Origin: a bacterium
GTDB taxonomy: Bacteria; Hydrogenedentota; Hydrogenedentia; Hydrogenedentiales; SLHB01
DNA length: 6,398 nt
NCBI GenBank assembly: GCA_024231375.1
Contig: JAAEQP010001322.1
Location: 1 to 6,398, forward strand
Reading direction: 5' to 3'
Under the pieces are notes generated by a model. It was not told where the DNA came from. It searched no databases and was given only the letters and a program-made list of their open reading frames with translations. Positions 1 through 5,305 of this stretch are shown here, in pieces; the first letter of the stretch is position 1, and the number at the start of each line of letters is the position of its first letter. A program made the translations under genes and the position numbers.

Positions 1-1
1 C

Positions 2-1045
2 CCCAACAGACGGCGCCACACCTGGGCACTCCGCGGCGTGCTGGTTGTCGTCGCACTGACCTGCGCGGCCTGCACCCATGCGTCGGAGAGCTCCGAACCC
101 GCCCGGCTCACGGGTACCCTGTGGTGGATGACACCCGACCAAGCGGCCCAGTCCATCGAAGCGTGGCGCACGGAACTGGACGCCATCCAAGCGCTGGGAA
201 TGGACCTCCTCATCCTCAACGGCCCCTTCGTCGGCCAGGATCTTGCCGAGAATACCGAAGACCCTCTGATTCCTTTCTTCGAGGAGTTGGACCGTCGCGG
301 CATGCGCGTCTACCTGGACACGCTATTCGCATCGCAGTGGTGGACGCTCGAAGATCCCGCGGAAGAGATCGCGCGCGCACGGAAACGAATCGCCTTGTTG
401 CACAAGCGCTACGGACGGTTCGCGTGTTTCGAGGGGTACTACGTGCCCTACGAGCTCTACGTGTTCTGGGGCGATCACGCCGACCTCATCCGTGCGCTGT
501 ACCGGGACGTGTCGGCCGCGTGCAAAGCCGTGGCCCCGGACAAGCCGGTCATGATTTCGCCTTTCTTCATCCTCGACCACGAAGGCTACCTTGGGAGCTT
601 TCGATACGCCTCGCCCGACGAGTATCAAGCCTTCTGGACCGACATTCTGGCCGATGCCGACATCAGCATTGTGGCGCTGCAAGACAGCGGCGAGCATTTG
701 TCCTTCTACACATTCGAGCAACGGGCGCCCTTCTTCCAAGCCATGAAGAACGCCTGCGACGCCACCAATACCCAACTGTGGGCCAACCTCGAGACGGGCG
801 AGCTGCACGTGGCGGGTTTCGACGACTACGTCGCGCGGTTCGGCAGGAAGACCCACGTGAACGACCCGAAGACCCAGCCCTATTGGCGCGCTGTGCCCGC
901 GGACAAGCTCAGCCGGAAACTGACGTTCGCGGCGGAGTACTCACCGACCGCCATCACATGGGGATACCGCGAGTTCCTCCGCCCGGCCCTCGGCCCGGAT
1001 GCCAAACACATCCATGGACAGTACGCGGAAGTGCTCGGAAAGTGA
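2..1045 (+). CDS. Secreted/lipoprotein DUF4434-like TIM-barrel protein (5' end outside window)
   Basis: Exported protein resembling the DUF4434 family, whose members have a glycoside-hydrolase-like TIM-barrel fold; the substrate is unknown. Counting from the GTG at 38, a hydrophobic stretch (about residues 1-11) ends in CAAC at 9-12, a poor lipobox because position -3 is Cys; Sec signal peptidase cleavage is the alternative. The reading frame is open left of 38 and encodes PNRRRHTWALRG, a basic n-region for this signal, with no ATG, GTG or TTG, so the true start is beyond the left edge and GTG38 is probably internal. Typical-looking motifs are TGTLWW near 27, the strand-end EGYYVPYE (E132, E139), and LWANLETGE (E252), acidic residues placed as in retaining glycosidases; a catalytic role is inferred. 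It ends in a normal TGA and has no co-oriented partner closer than 300 bases. Family confidence is moderate; hydrolase function is unproven. Confidence 0.75.
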   Translation, partial: PNRRRHTWALRGVLVVVALTCAACTHASESSEPARLTGTLWWMTPDQAAQSIEAWRTELDAIQALGMDLLILNGPFVGQDLAENTEDPLIPFFEELDRRGMRVYLDTLFASQWWTLEDPAEEIARARKRIALLHKRYGRFACFEGYYVPYELYVFWGDHADLIRALYRDVSAACKAVAPDKPVMISPFFILDHEGYLGSFRYASPDEYQAFWTDILADADISIVALQDSGEHLSFYTFEQRAPFFQAMKNACDATNTQLWANLETGELHVAGFDDYVARFGRKTHVNDPKTQPYWRAVPADKLSRKLTFAAEYSPTAITWGYREFLRPALGPDAKHIHGQYAEVLGK

Positions 1046-1050
1046 GAGGT

Positions 1051-1078
1051 GAGGGGGCTCAACAAAGGAGGGCCCCTC
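1051..1078 (+). terminator. Weak hairpin after the DUF4434-like gene
   Basis: GAGGGG(G)C at 1051 pairs with GCCCCTC at 1072-1078 around a loop of about 12-13 bases, with one bulged G. It starts six bases after the stop codon, so it may end or slow transcription. No T-run follows, so it is not a classical intrinsic terminator. Confidence 0.3.
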
Positions 1079-1150
1079 GATTCCTGGGACGGGAACCGAG
1101 AGGGCTATGGGAATTCGTATTTGTCTGTTCTGTCGGCCTTTGGCTGAAGG

Positions 1151-1164
1151 CCTGGAGCTCCAGG
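1151..1164. repeat. Perfect 14-base palindrome CCTGGAGCTCCAGG
   Basis: CCTGGAGCTCCAGG equals its own reverse complement. It lies mid-gap between the DUF4434-like gene and the first permease, within a GAAGGC...AAAGCCTT context (about 1146-1175). It could be an operator or part of another dispersed repeat. Only one copy is seen in the window. Confidence 0.45.
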
Positions 1165-1188
1165 TTCAAAGCCTTTTCCCGGCGGAAT

Positions 1189-1217
1189 TCCGGGGTCGAC
1201 CTCCGTGTCGAATTGTC
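1189..1217 (-). repeat. Decayed copy of the 30-base hairpin repeat
   Basis: The core GGTCGAC-CTCCGT-GTCGA matches the stem and loop of the hairpin family (compare the minus-strand unit at 5147-5176, with the same CTCCGT loop). The outer GGTAG foot and the CCGTCTT end are lost. A 12-base direct repeat GACCTCCGTGTC occurs at 1198-1209 and again at 1223-1234, suggesting a second fragment beside it. The rest of the 1046-1351 gap shows no convincing gene or promoter. Confidence 0.4.
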
Positions 1218-1339
1218 GTGATGACCTCCGTGTCTCACGTCTATTCAATACATCGGCAGGTAACGCCCGATCTTGAGCCGCTGGCAGTGATCGAATCGAT
1301 GCCGTAACGCCATTCTCTGAGAGTGTCTGATGTTTCAAC

Positions 1340-1348
1340 GGGGGGAAG
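1340..1348 (+). promoter_or_regulatory. Strong ribosome-binding site deciding a GTG start
   Basis: GGGGGGAAG ends three bases before GTG 1352, with the G-run 6-7 bases away. The next candidate, ATG 1364, would be about 15 bases off. The same block followed by the same GTG recurs before the paralogue at 3476, which supports GTG 1352 as the start. Confidence 0.75.
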
Positions 1349-1351
1349 CGC

Positions 1352-2875
1352 GTGATTGCACGCATGCCACTGGTGGACCTTGAGCTGACCCGGTTGTCCC
1401 GCAGATGGACAACCTACGCCCTCCGTGCGTTCGTCGCGGCGGGAGCGCTCATCTATATCACAAGCTACGGTAGCCTCCAGTACCTGTCCTCCAGGCAGTC
1501 GCCCGAGGAAGCCGCACAGTTCCTGGGGCAGATGCTGAGCCACACCGCGGGCCTGTTCCAATGGTTCGTCGCCTTGGCGGTCGCGCCGTTGCTGACGGCG
1601 GGCGCCATCGCGGAGGAACGCCGGCAGGGCACATTGAGCACCCTCATGCTGGCCGAGTTCCGGGGCAGACAGATCTACTTCGCCAAGCTCATGACGGCGG
1701 TGCTGCACGTCGAACTCATGCTGCTCAGCGTGCTGCCGCTGCTGGCCATCGCGTCCTTGTTCGGGGGAATCGACGTGCCGCTCGTCTGCAGGCAGTTCGT
1801 GGTGCTCACCGCCACGGCCATCGCCGTTTCCACGCTCGGACTGTGGTACTCGACGAAGGCGTCCACGCCCCTCGAAGCCCTCTTCTACACGGTGCTGACC
1901 GTTTCTCTGTGGCTCGGCGCGACGGAGATCATTGACCGAATCCTGGTGCGCCTTGGGGGCGGCGGGCTGCTGATAGGCATGGGCCTCTGGTCCGTGGGTG
2001 TCGTGTTTGGCGGCCCCACGACGACGCTGGCCATGTGGCTTCCGGGAGTCGCCATCGCCCTCTGCATCAGCTTGTGCGCTCTCCTCGCAGCGCTCCGCGC
2101 GCTACCCAAGGCCGCTGTCGCTCGCAACGCGCCGCCCAAACGCCGACAACCGTCGAAGTCCAACTGGATCCTCGACCGGTGTCTTCCCATTCGGCCCCTC
2201 GGGCGACTGTTGACGGCGGGCGGTGAAGGGTTGGTGGTTCATTCGTGGCGCCGCCGCATGCGCATGTGGGCCGCCTTGGGACTTGTACCCCTGGCCTTCC
2301 TGCCATGCGCGGGAACGGCGTTGTTGTGGGCACTCATCTGCTACGACGTCACGTCGACCATCGGCGCGGCCCGGCGGAACGGCGCCCTCGACGGGCTGAT
2401 GGTCGCGCCTGAGACCAGCCGCGCGTTTGCGAAGACGATTCTTCAGACCTTCCTGCGCCGTTCGTTGTTGTTTCTGCCCGCACTGGCGGGTCCCATACTC
2501 TACTACTTCGCCCTGGGGATCTCAGTACTCTACGAACCGGCATTCTTCATTTCCCAACTCCTGTTGCCCCTGCTCTACCTCTTCACGTGTGTCTCGGTGG
2601 GGTGCATGGTGTCGCTCCTGCCCGGATCGCCCGTCGCCCAGACGTGCATGGCCGTGTTAGGGATCCTGGTGTACAACCACGCATCGTGGCGCGCTGTGTC
2701 CATGCTCCTCACCATGGCCGGGGTAGGCAGAATGGGTCCATCCGTGTGGGCCTCTTGGGCGGTCAGCCTGGCGCTCACCGGGGGCCTCGGCGTATTCGCC
2801 TACTTCATGTTCCGCCGGTTCCTCGGCTACGCCTGGCGGAACGAACGGGCCGGGATGAGCCACCAGACGGCCTGA
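1352..2875 (+). CDS. ABC-2-type permease-like polytopic membrane protein, copy 1
   Basis: Integral inner-membrane protein of 507 residues with about 11-12 hydrophobic segments (approximately 24-45, 70-87, 117-138, 148-168, 174-194, 202-221, 226-250, 306-335, then four more from about 370 to the C-terminus). After the second segment comes the sequence typical of ABC-2 transporter permeases: E88-E-R-R-Q-G93-T-L-S-T-L, then LAEFRG and a helix IYFAKL. A weaker echo occurs at 339-349 (AARRNGALDGL), so the protein looks like two fused permease halves joined by a basic linker (about 253-300). It would export or move a substrate using a separate ATPase, but none is encoded in the window, so the partner and substrate are unknown. 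The start is GTG with a strong Shine-Dalgarno. The stop codon overlaps the first base of a hairpin repeat. The paralogue is at 3476-5032. The permease call is fairly secure; the subfamily is not. Confidence 0.82.
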   Translation: MIARMPLVDLELTRLSRRWTTYALRAFVAAGALIYITSYGSLQYLSSRQSPEEAAQFLGQMLSHTAGLFQWFVALAVAPLLTAGAIAEERRQGTLSTLMLAEFRGRQIYFAKLMTAVLHVELMLLSVLPLLAIASLFGGIDVPLVCRQFVVLTATAIAVSTLGLWYSTKASTPLEALFYTVLTVSLWLGATEIIDRILVRLGGGGLLIGMGLWSVGVVFGGPTTTLAMWLPGVAIALCISLCALLAALRALPKAAVARNAPPKRRQPSKSNWILDRCLPIRPLGRLLTAGGEGLVVHSWRRRMRMWAALGLVPLAFLPCAGTALLWALICYDVTSTIGAARRNGALDGLMVAPETSRAFAKTILQTFLRRSLLFLPALAGPILYYFALGISVLYEPAFFISQLLLPLLYLFTCVSVGCMVSLLPGSPVAQTCMAVLGILVYNHASWRAVSMLLTMAGVGRMGPSVWASWAVSLALTGGLGVFAYFMFRRFLGYAWRNERAGMSHQTA

Positions 2876-2980
2876 AGACGGTCGACACGTAGGTCGACCC
2901 TACCGCATCACCCGTATGCGTTGGGGGTCCACAAGAACGGATTGTCGCGGGGTAGGGCCGCGCTACGTCGCGACCGTCTT
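2875..2980. repeat. REP-like doublet 1: two inverted 30-base hairpins, 46-base spacer
   Basis: The plus-strand unit 2875-2904 is AAGACGG-TCGAC-ACGTAG-GTCGA-CCCTACC, a 7-bp stem GGTCGAC/GTCGACC with loop ACGTAG. The minus-strand unit 2951-2980 has stem GGTCGCG/CGCGGCC with the same loop. The outer 10 bases (AAGACGGTCG and CGACCGTCTT) are perfect inverted repeats, and the two GGTAG feet face inward across bases 2905-2950. It begins on the last base of the upstream permease stop codon, so it could affect the 3' end of that mRNA. Confidence 0.85.
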
Positions 2981-3004
2981 GAGGGTCCCTGATGCGAATT
3001 CCCG

Positions 3005-3030
3005 CCTGCGGCATTGGCCCTATACGGCCC
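3005..3030 (+). repeat. Short dispersed repeat with CTGCGGCATTGGCC
   Basis: CTGCGGCATTGGCC followed by CTATACGG occurs here. The same 14 bases followed by ATATGG occur at 4994-5007, inside the 3' end of the second permease gene. Two copies 2 kb apart suggest a third, smaller repeat type in this genome. Confidence 0.45.
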
Positions 3031-3054
3031 TGAAGACGCCGCCTGGACACGCTC

Positions 3055-3137
3055 AGTCCCGTAGGGACGCCCCGAAGATAGCCCCGGGTTTCAACCCGGG
3101 GTAAGCCGCCCTCCCTTGAGAGAGTCCCGTAGGGACG
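3055..3137. repeat. Three-hairpin repeat element
   Basis: Two identical 15-base copies of AGTCCCGTAGGGACG (3055-3069 and 3123-3137), each a small hairpin GTCCC/GGGAC with loop GTA, flank a perfect palindrome CCCCGGGT-TTCA-ACCCGGGG at 3082-3101. The element is distinct from the 30-base hairpin family. It is probably a dispersed intergenic element; no transposase and no usable reading frame accompany it. Confidence 0.7.
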
Positions 3138-3176
3138 ACGGAGCACGCAACGTCTCGATTGCCCACGCTCGCCCCG

Positions 3177-3257
3177 ATCCTGGACAAGCCCGCCGATTTT
3201 GTCTAGAGTGATAGACTCGGCCGCAAGATGGCCGGGACGGTACGAAACCACCAGACG
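3177..3257 (+). promoter_or_regulatory. Promoter-like repeat, copy 1
   Basis: Bases 3177-3216 are identical over 40 positions to 5209-5248, and similarity continues with small gaps to about 3257. It contains TGGACA (3181-3186), a 17-base spacer, and TAGAGT (3204-3209), a fair sigma-70 promoter, and a dyad GTCTA-N6-TAGAC (3201-3216) over the -10. The next gene starts at 3476, 260 bases on, beyond a hairpin doublet. It may drive the second permease or be a relic copy. Confidence 0.55.
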
Positions 3258-3357
3258 GTCGACACAGAGGTCGACCCTGCCACATCACCCGTATGCGTTG
3301 GGGGCCTGCAAGAACGGGTAGTCGCGGGGTAGGGCCGCGCTACGTCGCGGCCGTCTT
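3252..3357. repeat. REP-like doublet 2
   Basis: It has the same layout as doublet 1: plus unit 3252-3281 (stem GGTCGAC/GTCGACC, loop ACAGAG), a 46-base spacer 3282-3327, and minus unit 3328-3357 (stem GGCCGCG/CGCGGCC, loop ACGTAG). Over 105 aligned bases there are 10 differences from doublet 1 by eye and no gaps, and the spacer is also homologous. The two are copies of one compound element rather than independent pairings. Confidence 0.85.
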
Positions 3358-3376
3358 GGCCCTGCCCGGTATTCTG

Positions 3377-3406
3377 AAGAAGGTCGATACGTCGGTCGAC
3401 CCTACC
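3377..3406 (+). repeat. Solo 30-base hairpin repeat
   Basis: AAGAAGG-TCGAT-ACGTCG-GTCGA-CCCTACC: the stem GGTCGAT/GTCGACC closes with one T-G wobble, and the CCCTACC (GGTAGGG on the other strand) end is intact. It has no inverted partner downstream at the 46-base distance, so it is a singlet. It lies 70 bases before the second permease start. Confidence 0.75.
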
Positions 3407-3463
3407 GAAAACCTGGAGTTCCGGGACCCATCTGCCCTACAGTGGTGGCCTCACTGAGTCTAA

Positions 3464-3472
3464 GGGGGGAAG
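3464..3472 (+). promoter_or_regulatory. Ribosome-binding site of permease copy 2
   Basis: GGGGGGAAG sits at the same distance from GTG 3476 as in copy 1. The nucleotide identity with copy 1 starts at this G-run and continues through the start codon, while the sequence further upstream is unrelated. This marks one edge of the duplicated segment and supports the GTG start. Confidence 0.75.
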
Positions 3473-3475
3473 CGC

Positions 3476-5032
3476 GTGATTGCACGCATGCCACTGGTCG
3501 ATCTCGAACTGACCCGGTTGTCCCGCAGATGGACAACCTACGCACTGCGTGCATTCATCGCGGCCGGGGCGTTGGTGTATATCGCGTCGTGGACCGGCGT
3601 TCGGACGTCGCGCTTCTGGTGGCCGCCTCAGGAAATGGCGGAGGTCATTGGCCTCGGCCTAGTCAGGACCGCGGAGCGCTTCCAATGGTTCGCGGCCCTC
3701 GTGGTCGCGCCATTGCTAACCGCAGGCGCCGTCTCGAACGAGAGGCGGGAGGGAACTCTGAGCACCCTGATGCTGGCCGAATTCCGTGGGACACAGATCT
3801 ATTTCGCGAAACTGGGTACGACCCTCCTCCACGTCGAGTTGATGCTGCTCAGCGTGCTGCCGCTGTTGGCCATTGCGTCGTCGCTGAGTGGTGTTGACGT
3901 GCCTCTTGAGTGCGGACAATTCGTGACACTGACGGCGGTTTCCATCGCCGTCTGCACGCTGGGCTTGTGGTTCTCCACACGGGCATCAACTCCGCTCGAA
4001 GCATTCTTCTACACAGTGCTGACGGTCTCCCTGTGGCTGGGAGGGACCAGCTTCATAGACACCATTCTGATACGCATATGGCCTGCGGGGCCGTTCCTCG
4101 GCGTCGGCGGGTTGAGGGCGCGGCCGCTTGGAGGCTATCCCATGCCCCTCGCGCAGTGGGTGCCCGGCGTAGCCATTGCCTTGAGCATCAGCATGTGCGC
4201 CCTTCTGGCAACGCTCCACGCGCTGCCAAAGGCTGCCATCGCACACGACGCGCCACGACGACGCACGCCGACGAAATCCAGCAGATTGCTGGACCGGTAT
4301 CTCCCGGTCGAACCCGCCGCACAACTCCTCATAGCGGTAGGACAGGGCTTGGTGGTCCATACGTGGCCGCGGCGCTTGCGCCTGTACGCTGCGGTTGGCC
4401 TGATGCCGCTGGTCTTCCTGTCGCGCGCGGGCTATCTACTACTTTGGGCGCTCATCTGCTACGACGTGACCTCAACCATTGCGGCTGCGCGCCGCAACGA
4501 TGCTCTGGATGGAGTGTTGGCCACCCCGATTGAGAGCCGTCGATTCGCCACAGCCGTCTATCGGGTCTTCCTTCGCCGCTCCCTGTTGTTCCTGCCCGCC
4601 CTTCTGGCATGGTTCTTCTACGTGTGCTACGGGTATCGGGGAGCGACCTGGCCACTGTTCTTCATCGCGACTTGGCCCGACATTGTGGATCCCTTCGTAC
4701 AGGTGTCCGCATGCGTCGCGGTCGCGTGCTTCGCGGCGACGCTGCCCGTGCCTCCCGTGGTTCAGACATGCTTGGCGGCCCTGGGCATCTCGGGCCTTCG
4801 GCATCTTGCCTCGAGGTCCTTCTTCTGGGTGTTGGGCAGGGGCATCGCTTTCCGCGCATTCTCGTGGGCGACCTATAAGGCCCTCCCGATCATCGCGACA
4901 GTCGCCCTGGGCATCTGGGCGTACTACATGTTCCGCCGCAGATTGGGAACCGTCTGGAGAAACGAGCGCCCCGCGCCCAGCCTCATCCGCCGTCTGCGGC
5001 ATTGGCCATATGGTGTGGAACAGGACGGATAG
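3476..5032 (+). CDS. ABC-2-type permease-like polytopic membrane protein, copy 2
   Basis: Paralogue of the 1352-2875 product, 518 residues, same membrane topology. The first 27 residues are identical to copy 1, and most of the first half is closely alike: N88-E-R-R-E-G93-T-L-S-T-L, LAEFRG, and the block HVELMLLSVLPLLAIAS. Divergence is greatest in the loop at about 40-65, around 200-225, and in the last third. The second-half motif reads AAARRNDALDG, with Asp342 where copy 1 has Gly344. Unlike copy 1, the C-terminus after WRNER carries a basic tail (about 20 residues, including RRLRHWPYG) encoded by a dispersed repeat at 4994-5007, so the original stop was probably lost. The role is inferred as the membrane part of an ABC exporter, perhaps pairing with copy 1 as a heterodimer; no ATPase is in view. 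The stop is TAG at 5030-5032. Confidence 0.82.
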   Translation: MIARMPLVDLELTRLSRRWTTYALRAFIAAGALVYIASWTGVRTSRFWWPPQEMAEVIGLGLVRTAERFQWFAALVVAPLLTAGAVSNERREGTLSTLMLAEFRGTQIYFAKLGTTLLHVELMLLSVLPLLAIASSLSGVDVPLECGQFVTLTAVSIAVCTLGLWFSTRASTPLEAFFYTVLTVSLWLGGTSFIDTILIRIWPAGPFLGVGGLRARPLGGYPMPLAQWVPGVAIALSISMCALLATLHALPKAAIAHDAPRRRTPTKSSRLLDRYLPVEPAAQLLIAVGQGLVVHTWPRRLRLYAAVGLMPLVFLSRAGYLLLWALICYDVTSTIAAARRNDALDGVLATPIESRRFATAVYRVFLRRSLLFLPALLAWFFYVCYGYRGATWPLFFIATWPDIVDPFVQVSACVAVACFAATLPVPPVVQTCLAALGISGLRHLASRSFFWVLGRGIAFRAFSWATYKALPIIATVALGIWAYYMFRRRLGTVWRNERPAPSLIRRLRHWPYGVEQDG

Positions 5033-5070
5033 GCGGGGGCGAATTCTGTTGTGCGCCCAAGCTGCGGCGG

Positions 5071-5176
5071 AAGACGGCCGCGACGTAGCGCGGCCCTACC
5101 ACGCGACCACCTGATAGTGCAGTCACTCCGTGCGCGCCGGAAACGCGGTAGGGCCGACCTCCGTGTCGGCCGTCTT
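5071..5176. repeat. REP-like doublet 3 with a different spacer
   Basis: Plus unit 5071-5100 (AAGACGG-CCGCG-ACGTAG-CGCGG-CCCTACC, same sequence as the reverse complement of 3328-3357) and minus unit 5147-5176 (stem GGCCGAC/GTCGGCC, loop ACGGAG). The spacer 5101-5146 is again exactly 46 bases but is not recognisably similar to the spacers of doublets 1 and 2. It occupies the gap between the second permease and the isomerase promoter. Confidence 0.85.
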
Positions 5177-5208
5177 GTGGCTCACCGATGCCTCCATTTG
5201 CGGACCCA

Positions 5209-5289
5209 ATCCTGGACAAGCCCGCCGATTTTGTCTAGAGTGATAGACCCGGCCGCAAATTGGCCAAGCCGGGACGGAACCACCAGATG
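5209..5289 (+). promoter_or_regulatory. Promoter (copy 2 of the repeat) upstream of the isomerase gene
   Basis: TGGACA (5213-5218), 17 bases, TAGAGT (5236-5241): five of six and four of six matches to the sigma-70 boxes at ideal spacing, predicting a start near 5248. The dyad GTCTA-N6-TAGAC (5233-5248) overlaps the -10 and the predicted start, so it could be an operator. The first gene begins about 60 bases further on. The 40-base identity with 3177-3216 shows strong conservation or recent copying. Confidence 0.6.
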
Positions 5290-5305
5290 GGAGCAACGCG
5301 CCGCC

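Noticed and set aside
121..1221. 366-residue open frame in another plus-strand frame
   Set aside because: It overlaps the DUF4434-like gene, is extremely Arg/Pro-rich, and runs through the intergenic palindromes.
1273..1301. Promoter for permease 1 (TTGAGC as -35)
   Set aside because: At 17-base spacing the -10 would be TCGATG, too poor a match.
1107..1307. Small 66-residue plus-strand open frame
   Set aside because: It spans the 14-base palindrome and the decayed repeat, its only purine run is too close to the ATG, and it looks like no known protein.
2875..2980. Intrinsic terminator of permease 1
   Set aside because: Strong hairpins but no T-run after either; the family also occurs in positions not tied to gene ends, so it is called a repeat.
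2916..3104. Small open frame in the gap between the permeases
   Set aside because: It consists almost entirely of repeat elements with no ribosome-binding site.
2875..3406. CRISPR array
   Set aside because: The units occur in both orientations, are palindromic, are irregularly spread with homologous spacers, and there are no cas genes.
5051..5305. N-terminal extension giving a 368-residue isomerase
   Set aside because: It would translate a hairpin doublet and the promoter repeat into Arg-rich low-complexity protein; family homology starts just after ATG 5306.
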